Below are positions 1-6,152 of a DNA stretch of 8,665 nucleotides, in pieces. The notes beneath the pieces are model-generated. The model made no database searches and was not told the origin of the DNA. It saw only the letters and a list, made by a program, of their open reading frames with translations. The DNA lies in NCBI GenBank assembly GCA_036123635.1, contig JAZADL010000196.1:1-8665 (forward strand). The letters are read 5' to 3'. A program made the translations under genes and the position numbers. Position 1 is the first letter of the stretch; each line of letters starts with the position of its first letter. Source of the DNA: UBA9410 sp036123635 (GTDB lineage: Bacteria; Actinomycetota; Acidimicrobiia; Acidimicrobiales; MedAcidi-G1).

Positions 1-1289
1 TGGTCACCCCGGGCGATGAGGGCGGCTCGGAGGTCGGCGTCCCGGCCTCCGTTGCGGATATACCACTGGCGGCTGGTGACGATCTCCAACGGCTTGTCGC
101 CCTTCTCGAAGAACTTCACCGGATGGGTGATGGCCTCAGGCTCGCCGACCAGCTCGCGGGTCTCCCGGAGGATCTCCACCATCTCGGCCTGAGCAGAGAA
201 GACCGTCTTGCCAGCCAGGCGGGCGTAGGCAGCCAGACCGGCCTCGGAGTCCACCCCAGGTGGCGGTTCCGGGTTGATCCGCCCGGCCCGGTTGATGATG
301 GCTCTCACGTCCAGACCCAACTCGCGCCACCAGGTCACGTCGGTGGTATCGCCGAACGTACAGATCATGGCGATGCCGGTGCCCTTTTCCGGGTCGGCCA
401 GCTCGTGGGCTCGGACGGGGACCTCCACACCGAAGGCCGGGGTGGTCACCGTGGAGCCAAATAGGGGCTGGTAGCGCTCGTCATCCGGATGGGCCACCAG
501 GGCCACGCAGGCGGCTACCAGTTCGGGCCGGGTGGTGGCGATGAGGACGTCGTCGCCGTCGGAACGATGGAAGGCCAACGTGTGGTAGGCGCCGGGGCGT
601 TCCCGGTCCTCCAGCTCGGCCTGGGCGACGGCGGTCCGGTGGGTCACGTCCCACAGGGATGGGGCCTCGATCTGGTAGGCCTCGCTGCGGGCCAGATTCC
701 GGAGGAAGGCCCGCTGGGAGGCCCGCTGGCAGCGCTCGTCGATGGTGGCGTAATGCTGGGTCCAGTCCACGGACAGACCGAGACGCCGGAAAAGGGTCTC
801 AAAGGCCCGCTCGTCCTCAGCGGTGAGCACATGGCAGAGGTCGATGAAGTTGCGGCGGCTGATGTCGATCTCGCCTCGCTTCTTGATGGCCGTCGGGTCT
901 CCGGCGTCATCGGGGGCGGCGAAGTCTGGGTCGTAGGGCAGCGACGGCTCGCAACGCACCCCGAAGTAGTTCTGGACCCGCCGCTCGGTGGGTAGGCCAT
1001 TGTCGTCCCACCCCATGGGGTAGAAGACCTCGCGCCCGGCCATGCGCTGGTAGCGGGCGATGGTGTCGGTGTGGGTGTAGGAGAACACGTGCCCGACATG
1101 CAAAGAACCAGAGACCGTGGGGGGCGGGGTGTCGATGGAGAACACCTCGGAGCGTTCTCTGGTCCGGTCGAAGCGGTAGGTGCCCCGCTCTTCCCAGACG
1201 GCGTCCCAGCGCTCCTCGATGTCCTCGAGGCCGGGCCGCTCGGGGATGGCGGGAACGGGCGCAGCGGCCGCTGCGTCGGGGTGGTCCAT
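1..1289 (-). CDS. valS: Valyl-tRNA synthetase, N-terminal half (partial, 3' end off window)
   Basis: Class I aminoacyl-tRNA synthetase that charges tRNA-Val in the cytoplasm and hydrolyses mischarged Thr-tRNA. The minus-strand frame is open from the ATG at 1289 to the window edge, giving 429 residues; known ValS proteins are about 850-900 residues, so roughly half is visible. The ATP-binding HIGH-type motif is HVGH at residues 64-67, preceded by TPPPTVSGSL. GWDDNGLPTERRV at 93-105 is the signature of the archaeal/rickettsial/actinobacterial variant of ValS, where the common bacterial form has PGTDHAGIATQ. The CP1 editing domain follows, with TTRPEL at 252-257 and KGTGIAMICTFGD at 302-314. SRQWYI at 406-411 marks the return to the catalytic core. 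The KMSKS loop and anticodon-binding domain lie beyond position 1. The ATG at 1289 has no Shine-Dalgarno, but TAGTCT lies 9 nt upstream, which fits a leaderless start. Divergent from the MFS gene. The family call is secure. Confidence 0.96.
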   Translation of the reverse strand, partial: MDHPDAAAAAPVPAIPERPGLEDIEERWDAVWEERGTYRFDRTRERSEVFSIDTPPPTVSGSLHVGHVFSYTHTDTIARYQRMAGREVFYPMGWDDNGLPTERRVQNYFGVRCEPSLPYDPDFAAPDDAGDPTAIKKRGEIDISRRNFIDLCHVLTAEDERAFETLFRRLGLSVDWTQHYATIDERCQRASQRAFLRNLARSEAYQIEAPSLWDVTHRTAVAQAELEDRERPGAYHTLAFHRSDGDDVLIATTRPELVAACVALVAHPDDERYQPLFGSTVTTPAFGVEVPVRAHELADPEKGTGIAMICTFGDTTDVTWWRELGLDVRAIINRAGRINPEPPPGVDSEAGLAAYARLAGKTVFSAQAEMVEILRETRELVGEPEAITHPVKFFEKGDKPLEIVTSRQWYIRNGGRDADLRAALIARGD

Positions 1290-1298
1290 GACTGTCCG

Positions 1299-1304
1299 AG
1301 ACTA
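1299..1304 (-). promoter_or_regulatory. Putative -10 box (TAGTCT) for valS, leaderless type
   Basis: On the minus strand TAGTCT ends 9 nt before the valS ATG. It fits the TANNNT actinobacterial -10 consensus, and transcription would begin at or next to the start codon. No convincing -35 element or Shine-Dalgarno is visible. The same hexamer occurs on the plus strand at 1328-1333 for the divergent gene. Confidence 0.5.
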
Positions 1305-1327
1305 CCGGCGGGCTTCCGGCACCCCGC

Positions 1328-1333
1328 TAGTCT
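1328..1333 (+). promoter_or_regulatory. Putative -10 box (TAGTCT) for the MFS gene, leaderless type
   Basis: TAGTCT lies 8 nt before the GTG at 1342. It fits TANNNT and would place transcription initiation at about the start codon. It is the exact inverse of the valS -10 at 1299-1304, so the 52-bp gap between the two genes appears to hold two back-to-back promoters. No clear -35 is seen. Confidence 0.5.
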
Positions 1334-1341
1334 GCGCCGCC

Positions 1342-2529
1342 GTGACCCGCCACGCACGAGGCTCCGAGGATCGTCGGCGCGCCCGCCCTCCGGGCTTCGG
1401 TGTGGTGTGGCTCACGGTGGCCCTAGACATGGTGGGGTTCGGGATCATGCTGCCTGTCCTTCCCTTGTACGCCGAGGAGTTTGGGGCCTCTCCGGCCGTG
1501 GCCGCCGCGGTGCTCGCTGTTTTCTCAGCTGCCCAGATGGTGGCCGCCCCGCTGTGGGGGCGCCTTTCGGACCGGGTGGGGCGTAAGCCAGTGCTGGTCG
1601 CTGCGCTGGTCGGTTCTTCGCTGGGCAGCCTGGTTACTGGTCTGGCCGGCGCCTTGTGGGTGCTGTTTTTGGGTCGGGTCTTGGACGGGGCGTCTGGGTC
1701 GTCGTACGCCGTGGGCCAGGCTGCGGTGGCCGACCTGGCCGAGCCAGAGGACCGGCCTCGACTTCTGGGCCTGCTGGCCGCCGCTTTTGGGGTGGGCTTC
1801 GTAGCCGGTCCGCTGATCGGATCGATCGCTGCCCTGGGTAGTCGGGAGCTCCCGTTTTTCGTGGCCGCCGCTCTAGCTGCCGGCAACGCCCTGGTGGCTC
1901 TGGTACGCCTGCCAGCTGGGCGCGCGGCTCCGACCGGCGCTCCGGAGCCCCGGACTGGGGGGCTGGCCTCTTGGGGCTTGGCGGGACCGGCCGTGCGGCG
2001 CCTGGCCGGCCTGGCCATGGTGGCCATGGTGGGTTTTGCCGGGTTCGAGGCCACGTTCGCCCTGCTGGTGGAGCGGCGCTTCCCGGAGGTCGGGGATCCC
2101 ACGGTCTACGGGCTGTTCGCCTCTATCGGTCTGATGATGGTGTTCGTGCAGGCCCGGATCGTGGGTCCGGCCAACGCACGCCTGGGGACCAGGCCGACTC
2201 TGCGTACCTCCCTGGTTCTGGTGGCCGCAGGCATGGTCGTGCTGGCAGCCGGGGGAGGCTGGTTCGGCCTGGCGGTGGCCTTGGTGCTGCTGGTCACGGG
2301 CCAGGGGGTGTTCGGGCCGACGTTGTCCAACGCCACGGTGGAGACGGTTCCCATCGAGGGTCGAGGGGCGGCTCTCGGATTGCAGCAGGGAGCGGGGGCG
2401 TCAGGACGAATCCTGGGACCGCTGCTGGCTGGCCTGCTGTTCGATCGGGTGGGAGTGGAAGCCCCGTATCTGGTGGCCGCCGCGTTGGCTTTGGCCGCAC
2501 TGGTCCTTGTGCGGCGCGCCGACCGCTAA
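1342..2529 (+). CDS. MFS transporter, DHA1 (TetA-like) drug/proton antiporter type
   Basis: A 395-residue, strongly hydrophobic protein predicted to sit in the cytoplasmic membrane with about 12 helices, the usual size for this superfamily. Helix 1 carries LDMVGFGIMLPVLPLY (residues 28-43), typical of TetA-like members with a conserved Asp (D29). Motif A, GRLSDRVGRKPV, follows at 73-84 in the loop between helices 2 and 3. GVGFVAGPLIG (150-160) resembles the antiporter motif C of helix 5. A basic linker near residues 185-205 separates the two halves. I chose the GTG at 1342 because a -10 box lies 8 nt upstream and the hydrophobic core starts about 20 residues later. The frame is open further upstream (ATG at 1288 and 1180), but those starts would run into or across the opposing valS start. 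Likely role: proton-driven efflux of a small molecule; the substrate cannot be told. Ends 17 bp from the convergent PhyH gene. Confidence 0.88.
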   Translation: MTRHARGSEDRRRARPPGFGVVWLTVALDMVGFGIMLPVLPLYAEEFGASPAVAAAVLAVFSAAQMVAAPLWGRLSDRVGRKPVLVAALVGSSLGSLVTGLAGALWVLFLGRVLDGASGSSYAVGQAAVADLAEPEDRPRLLGLLAAAFGVGFVAGPLIGSIAALGSRELPFFVAAALAAGNALVALVRLPAGRAAPTGAPEPRTGGLASWGLAGPAVRRLAGLAMVAMVGFAGFEATFALLVERRFPEVGDPTVYGLFASIGLMMVFVQARIVGPANARLGTRPTLRTSLVLVAAGMVVLAAGGGWFGLAVALVLLVTGQGVFGPTLSNATVETVPIEGRGAALGLQQGAGASGRILGPLLAGLLFDRVGVEAPYLVAAALALAALVLVRRADR

Positions 2530-2533
2530 CTCG

Positions 2534-2560
2534 CCTGGTTCCGTGGTCAGGCCGACCAGG
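2534..2560. terminator. Possible bidirectional terminator between convergent MFS and PhyH genes
   Basis: CCTGGT at 2534-2539 pairs with ACCAGG at 2555-2560. Nested inside, TGGTC at 2544-2548 pairs with GACCA at 2554-2558 around a 5-nt loop, as an alternative hairpin. The element straddles the 17-bp gap and the last codons of the PhyH gene. There is no U-tract on either side, so this is a weak candidate whose only real support is its position between converging genes. Confidence 0.25.
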
Positions 2561-3371
2561 CCAGGGGGAAGCGGTTGTCGTCGGCCGGGTACTCGCCGGG
2601 GATGGCTGTGGTGTCGTCCTGGGTGACACTCGGATCACAGCCGGGGTGTGGTGCCCAGACGGCGTCGTCCCCTAGCCAGCGGGTGGACAGGGCGGTCCGT
2701 CGCTTTGTGCCGGAGTTACCCGGCGAACCGTGGACGATCCACGACGAAAACACCAGGGCGTCGCCCGGCTCCACGTCGAAGCCCACGATGTCCCAGGCGT
2801 GACGGTCCGCCTCGATGTCAGGACAACGTTCGCCCACGAAGTCGGCCGTCCACGCTGATTCTCCGGTGAACGGCTCGGGTGCGAAGTACCGGTTCCAGTG
2901 GTGTGAGCCGCGTACGAATTCCAGCGAACTCTCGGGCACGCTGGCCCCAGTGCACGCCACCCATACGGAACAGATTTGTTGGCCCAGGAACGGCCAGTAG
3001 GGGATGTCCTGATGCCACGGGGTGGGTGATTCGGTACCCGGCTCTTTTACCAGTAGGTGGTCGAAGTAGAAGCGAACCGTGGCGGAACCCATTAGGGCCG
3101 CGGCCAACTCGGCTGTACCGGACTCGAACACGAAGCGTTGCATGGCCGGTTCGGTGCGCCACAGGTAGCGGGTGGTGAAGAGCCGACCGGCCGCCGGTTC
3201 AGGGCCGGTGTCGGTGACCCAGGGGCCCGGGTCGGCGAGCTGTCGGTCGGCGAGGTCCTTGATCTCTGCCAGCAGGTCGGCGTCGACGGCGTTCGGCACG
3301 TGGACCACTCCGTCTTCGGCGAAGGCGTGTTTTTGCCCGTCGGTCAGGGTGGTAGTCCAGGCGGTAGCCAT
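2547..3371 (-). CDS. Phytanoyl-CoA dioxygenase (PhyH) family Fe(II)/2-oxoglutarate oxygenase
   Basis: A soluble 274-residue protein of the PhyH family: non-haem iron oxygenases that hydroxylate an unactivated carbon with O2 and 2-oxoglutarate, releasing succinate and CO2. The iron triad is visible: H120 and D122 in WHQD, and H214 in WIVHGSPGN. R224 or R225 in KRRTALSTR is placed to bind 2-oxoglutarate. Other family hallmarks are DGVVHVPNAV near the N-terminus (residues 19-28), the PTPWHQD strand, SSLEFVRGSHHW (148-159, the usual PGSH-type loop) and the VEPGDALVFSSW strand (200-211). Size is normal for bacterial members. The ATG at 3371 was chosen over an upstream in-frame start at 3425 because it begins just before the conserved N-terminal helix and has TACGGT 9 nt upstream. 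The gene stands alone, tail to tail with the MFS gene and divergent from the RDD gene, so context does not suggest a substrate. The family is broad; phytanoyl-CoA itself is not implied. Confidence 0.9.
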   Translation of the reverse strand: MATAWTTTLTDGQKHAFAEDGVVHVPNAVDADLLAEIKDLADRQLADPGPWVTDTGPEPAAGRLFTTRYLWRTEPAMQRFVFESGTAELAAALMGSATVRFYFDHLLVKEPGTESPTPWHQDIPYWPFLGQQICSVWVACTGASVPESSLEFVRGSHHWNRYFAPEPFTGESAWTADFVGERCPDIEADRHAWDIVGFDVEPGDALVFSSWIVHGSPGNSGTKRRTALSTRWLGDDAVWAPHPGCDPSVTQDDTTAIPGEYPADDNRFPLAWSA

Positions 3372-3380
3372 GTGTCGTAC

Positions 3381-3386
3381 ACCGTA
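3381..3386 (-). promoter_or_regulatory. Putative -10 box (TACGGT) for the PhyH gene
   Basis: On the minus strand TACGGT ends 9 nt before the ATG at 3371, with no Shine-Dalgarno in between. It matches TANNNT and the leaderless spacing seen at the other first genes here. It lies back to back with the RDD promoter in a 56-bp divergent gap. Confidence 0.4.
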
Positions 3387-3415
3387 GGGCCGGCAGCGTT
3401 GGCGGGTTGTCGTCG

Positions 3416-3421
3416 TAGCCT
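3416..3421 (+). promoter_or_regulatory. Putative -10 box (TAGCCT) for the RDD gene, leaderless type
   Basis: TAGCCT ends 6 nt before the ATG at 3428, which puts the expected transcription start at about the A of the start codon. The 6-nt interval (CCACTC) contains no Shine-Dalgarno. No strong -35 is visible. Confidence 0.5.
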
Positions 3422-3427
3422 CCACTC

Positions 3428-3988
3428 ATGGACGAGTCTGAGAACGCCGCCTTGGTGGCCGCCACGTGGTGGACCAGGGGCAAGGCGGCCATCGTCGACA
3501 TCCTGATTTTCCTCGCCGTTGGCCTGGCACCTGGGGCGGTCTTCTTTGCCGGCTTCGTCGTGGCCTGGGACGAACGCCGCCCAGGCGTGCCAGAGGGCTT
3601 TTCGTTTGACAGTTCAGCAGTCCTGTTAATCGTGATCGGAGGGGTCCTGAGCCTTGGATGGCTGATTTGGGGCGGGTGGCTATTTGGCTACCGCCAGGGT
3701 GTTACCGGCCTGACACCCGGCAAGCGGCGCCTTGGCATTCACCTGGTCGACGGAGATTCCGGTCTGGTCCCTGGTGGCGCCAAGGGCGTGGGTCGCTGGC
3801 TGATCCCAGGCATCGTCGGTGGGATTCAAGGAATCGGTAGCGCCCTCCAACTCATCGACATTCTGTGGCCGTTGTGGGACGCCAAGAACCAACGTCTCAT
3901 CGACAAGATCTTCAAGACACGAGTGCTAGTCGGTTCACCTGCGGTGGTTGATGACGGGCCACCTTTGCCGGAGAGCCCTATTAGTTGA
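3428..3988 (+). CDS. RDD family integral membrane protein
   Basis: A 186-residue membrane protein with the RDD domain, named for conserved Arg and Asp residues. R17 and D24 lie in WTRGKAAIVD at the start of helix 1 (about residues 20-47). Helix 2 spans about 64-88. The loop GVTGLTPGKRRLGIHLVDGD (91-110) matches the family GQTPGKRLLGI signature. A third hydrophobic stretch (about 124-150) runs into WDAKNQRLIDKI (150-161), equivalent to the typical WDxxxxxxHDxxAxT ending. Bacterial RDD proteins are mostly uncharacterised; a few have been linked to Na+/H+ exchange or other transport, so no function is assigned here. The ATG at 3428 is preceded by a leaderless-type promoter. A short Pro/acidic tail (about 172-186) follows the domain. 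It is 85 bp upstream of the AhpD-like gene on the same strand, but that gene seems to have its own promoter. Confidence 0.88.
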   Translation: MDESENAALVAATWWTRGKAAIVDILIFLAVGLAPGAVFFAGFVVAWDERRPGVPEGFSFDSSAVLLIVIGGVLSLGWLIWGGWLFGYRQGVTGLTPGKRRLGIHLVDGDSGLVPGGAKGVGRWLIPGIVGGIQGIGSALQLIDILWPLWDAKNQRLIDKIFKTRVLVGSPAVVDDGPPLPESPIS

Positions 3989-4050
3989 CCCCACCCTGGG
4001 TTGCAGGAATCCGGTCTGGGTCGGCGGCCGCCCGGCTGAGGACTGGTCTA

Positions 4051-4062
4051 AGGGCTAGCCCT
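4051..4062. promoter_or_regulatory. Perfect 12-bp palindrome, candidate operator
   Basis: AGGGCTAGCCCT is an exact palindrome that ends on the first base of the putative -10 box (4062-4067). TGGT at 4044-4047 and ACCA at 4063-4066 add imperfect outer arms. If transcription starts at about 4074, the palindrome covers roughly -23 to -12, a typical place for a repressor dimer to block RNA polymerase. It could instead form a hairpin at the end of the RDD transcript, although no U-tract follows. Binding partner unknown. Confidence 0.4.
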
Positions 4063-4067
4063 ACCAT
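4062..4067 (+). promoter_or_regulatory. Putative -10 box (TACCAT) for the AhpD-like gene, leaderless type
   Basis: TACCAT ends 6 nt before the ATG at 4074 with no Shine-Dalgarno between, the same arrangement as at the RDD gene. It suggests a separate promoter for this gene in the 85-bp gap after the RDD stop codon. Confidence 0.5.
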
Positions 4068-4073
4068 CCGGCT

Positions 4074-4745
4074 ATGGCACGGTTGCGCCAGGTCCGAAGA
4101 GCTGATCTCCATCCGGGAGCCGAGCCGATCTTCCAGTTGCTTTTCGGCGACCGGGACCCGGTCGACGAGCCAGGCACTCCGACGGGTACTCCGGGTGACT
4201 GGTGGACCACCTTTGCCCTGGTTCCCGACGTGTTCGACCATGCTGTGGCGGGATTTGCCCTATACCGGAGCTCTCGGCGCCTCCTTGACCCGAAACTCCG
4301 GGAATTGGGCCAAACCCGGGTTGGCTGGTGTGTGGGTAGCAGGTTCGTCTACTCCCAGCACTGCAAGTCCTGTCGCACCGTCGGCATCCCCGACGAGAAG
4401 ATCGCTGCCATCGAGTCTTGGGAGACAGCCGATTGCTTCGACGACGCCGAGCGGGCCGTCCTGGCTTTCACCGACGCCCTGTCCATCCAACACGGTCGTG
4501 TCCCCGATGGCGTGTTCGACGCCCTTAGGGACCACTTGTCTGACGAGGAGATCCTGGAGTTGGCCTACATAGTCGGCACCTACGCAATGCACGGTGCACT
4601 CAGCCGTGCCTTGCGCCTCGAGTACGACGCCGAACCACGGGTCCTTGCTGAGGAGCCTGGAGACGAAGAGTCACTCAGTGCCGATTACACCCGCGACGAG
4701 TTAAGGCGCATCTTCCGAGTGGTGGATCCCACGGATCGAGCCTGA
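4074..4745 (+). CDS. Carboxymuconolactone decarboxylase / AhpD-fold family protein
   Basis: A soluble 223-residue protein with an all-helical CMD/AhpD-like domain. The N-terminal part (about 10-80) has FALVPDVFDHAVAGFALY, the helix usual before the active-site segment. The core signature is YSQHCKSC (93-100) followed by RTVGIPDEKIAAI (101-113), matching the family pattern of a helix with a central His and then G-[IL]-x-[DE]-E-x-I. The second helical pair includes FDDAERAVLAFTDAL (122-136) and LSDEEILELAYIVGTYAMHGALSRAL (155-180), both strongly typical. The tail (about 185-223) is acidic. In AhpD the catalytic pair is CxxCxxxH, with both Cys before the His; aligned on H96, those positions are S89 and V92 here, and a CxxC sits after the His instead (C97, C100). 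Peroxidase or disulfide chemistry is therefore possible but unproven, and true 4-carboxymuconolactone decarboxylase activity is not supported by any aromatic-catabolic neighbour. Convergent with the oxidoreductase downstream. Confidence 0.85.
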   Translation: MARLRQVRRADLHPGAEPIFQLLFGDRDPVDEPGTPTGTPGDWWTTFALVPDVFDHAVAGFALYRSSRRLLDPKLRELGQTRVGWCVGSRFVYSQHCKSCRTVGIPDEKIAAIESWETADCFDDAERAVLAFTDALSIQHGRVPDGVFDALRDHLSDEEILELAYIVGTYAMHGALSRALRLEYDAEPRVLAEEPGDEESLSADYTRDELRRIFRVVDPTDRA

Positions 4746-4834
4746 CCGACGAGGTATTTCTTGGGTGCGCTCACCGTGTTCCTAACGGATCGACATCCCC
4801 CCGAACGGGTTCCAGGTAAGACTCGAGACGTCGG
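4746..4834. other. Convergent intergenic gap without a clear terminator
   Basis: This 89-bp gap separates the ends of two converging genes, where a bidirectional terminator would be expected. I see only weak stems: GGTG/CACC around a 4-nt loop inside GGGTGCGCTCACC, and CCGT/ACGG just after it. Neither is followed by a U-tract. No coding potential or promoter is apparent. Confidence 0.5.
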
Positions 4835-6148
4835 TTAGCCGTTGACCGAGAACGAACTGTTGGGGTTGATCTCCCGGTTGCGCCGGTAGAAGCCCATGTC
4901 CATCTCGAGGCCCGTGTAGACGCCGGTGACCATCACGGGGTCAGCGTCGTGGTCGTGGCCCCCCTCGACAGCCTCGATCAGCTCGGCCATGCAGTAGCCG
5001 GCCACCGGGGCATTCTTGAACTGATTACCGCTCGACCCGATGGCTACGTAGAAACCGGCCAGGTCGGTCCGGTCGTAGATGGGGATCCAGTCGTCGGACA
5101 CGTCGTAGAGGTCGACGATGCCCTTCTTCTCGGACGGTACGCCGAGGTCGGGCATACGGCGGGCCAGGCGCAGCACCTGGGCGTTCCACTGCTCGTCGGT
5201 CACCACGTCGTCGAAGACGTCGGGGTCGTCCACCCAGACCTGCGGGTCACATGCTGGGTCTTCGGAGCCGATCAGAATGTTGTTGCCCGACTCGGGCCGG
5301 ACGTAGATGGCCAGGTCGGAGTCCGATGAGTGAAGGCCGTTCTTTTCAAAGTCCAGGTTGGTCGGCGACGGGACGTGGTGCACTTCATGGCGCAGGGCCT
5401 TGGTCTTGATGTTCATAGAGTCGTACACGCCGGCCATCTTGTTGATGACGAATGAGTGCGGTCCGGCCACGTTGACCACCACCGGAGCGTCGACCTCGGT
5501 ACCGTCGGCCAGCGTGATCCCGGTCACCCGGTTATCGGCCTGCCGGACTTCGACCACCTCAGTATTGAAGCGGAACTCGCCACCCTTGGCCTCGGTGGCC
5601 CGCTGGAGGTTGTGGGTGGCCAGCTGTGGGTCGCTGACATAGCCCGAGTCCGGGGTGTAGAGGGCGCCGATCAACTCTCCCTCCGGCTCGGTCCAGAAGC
5701 GATCGTCTTCGGGACGGCAGGGTTCGCCGTGGGTTCCGTGCTCGTAGAACGGGTAGCGCTCCCGGAGCTGGTCGTTGTCCAGCACCTCGTAAGGCACGCC
5801 CACCTCGTCGAACAGCGGCAGGACCTTTTCGTGGTGTCCGCCCTCGAGCATGAACAGGACGGTTCCGCACTGCATGTAAAGGGCGTGGCCGCGCTCGTCC
5901 TCACTGTCCAGGTAGTTCGACCAGTCCTTCCAATAGGAGAAGCCTTCGTAGGCCATAGCCACGCCGTCAAATGTTGAGTAGTGGGCACGCACGATGGCGC
6001 ACGAATTACTCGTTGACCCATAGCCGGATGCTGGAAGTTTGTCGACGTTGAGAGTTCTCCAGCCCTTCTTGGCCAACTCGAAGGCGGTGGCACCGCCGAT
6101 CACGCCGGCGCCGATAATGATGGCGTCGTAGCGTTCGTTGTCACTCAT
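4835..6148 (-). CDS. FAD-dependent amino-acid oxidoreductase (DAO family, sarcosine oxidase-like)
   Basis: A 437-residue flavoprotein of the DAO fold, probably oxidising the C-N bond of an N-methylated or secondary amino acid. The dinucleotide-binding motif GAGVIGG is at 13-19, with D36 at the end of the second strand to hold the adenosine ribose. GSTSNSCAIVRAHY (44-57) corresponds to the FAD/substrate loop of monomeric sarcosine oxidase (MSOX), with R54 aligning with the carboxylate-binding Arg52. VVVNVAGPH (223-231) is the usual second FAD strand. The C-terminal AIGSSGNQFKNAP (369-381) replaces the GHSGHGF-type motif, with K378 aligning with MSOX Lys348. The covalent-flavin Cys315 of MSOX aligns with D346, so FAD is probably bound non-covalently. 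Start: the ATG at 6148 has a good Shine-Dalgarno (GAGGAAG, 4-5 nt upstream), unlike the leaderless first genes here, consistent with translation from a longer transcript. It lies 111 bp downstream of the DMGDH-type gene on the same strand, so methylated-glycine catabolism is the likely context. Exact substrate and electron acceptor are unknown. Confidence 0.87.
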   Translation of the reverse strand: MSDNERYDAIIIGAGVIGGATAFELAKKGWRTLNVDKLPASGYGSTSNSCAIVRAHYSTFDGVAMAYEGFSYWKDWSNYLDSEDERGHALYMQCGTVLFMLEGGHHEKVLPLFDEVGVPYEVLDNDQLRERYPFYEHGTHGEPCRPEDDRFWTEPEGELIGALYTPDSGYVSDPQLATHNLQRATEAKGGEFRFNTEVVEVRQADNRVTGITLADGTEVDAPVVVNVAGPHSFVINKMAGVYDSMNIKTKALRHEVHHVPSPTNLDFEKNGLHSSDSDLAIYVRPESGNNILIGSEDPACDPQVWVDDPDVFDDVVTDEQWNAQVLRLARRMPDLGVPSEKKGIVDLYDVSDDWIPIYDRTDLAGFYVAIGSSGNQFKNAPVAGYCMAELIEAVEGGHDHDADPVMVTGVYTGLEMDMGFYRRNREINPNSSFSVNG

Positions 6149-6152
6149 GATG

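Noticed and set aside
489..995. Long open frame on the plus strand opposite valS
   Set aside because: It lies wholly antisense to an unmistakable ValS sequence with intact motifs. High GC content makes such antisense frames common, and its translation is low-complexity Gly/Val-rich with no recognisable domain.
1180..1341. N-terminal extension of the MFS protein from ATG 1180 or ATG 1288
   Set aside because: From 1180 it would overlap valS by 110 bp and add a Ser/Arg-rich stretch unlike MFS N-termini. From 1288 it would overlap the valS start codon. The GTG at 1342 has a well-placed -10 box.
3985..4572. Overlapping plus-strand frame in the RDD/AhpD-like region
   Set aside because: It is a different reading frame of the AhpD-like gene, whose own frame has clear family motifs. 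The translation is Ser/Thr/Arg/Pro-rich, as expected for a shadow frame.
4074..4745. True 4-carboxymuconolactone decarboxylase (PcaC)
   Set aside because: PcaC is shorter, around 130 residues, and lies in protocatechuate gene clusters. This protein is 223 residues with no aromatic-catabolic neighbour, so only the broad fold family is claimed.
4746..4834. Inverted repeat CCGACG ... CGTCGG at the two ends of the convergent gap
   Set aside because: The arms are only 6 bp, about 77 bp apart and made of common GC-rich sequence, partly set by Asp/Arg codons. Chance is the simplest explanation; it is too far apart for a terminator hairpin.
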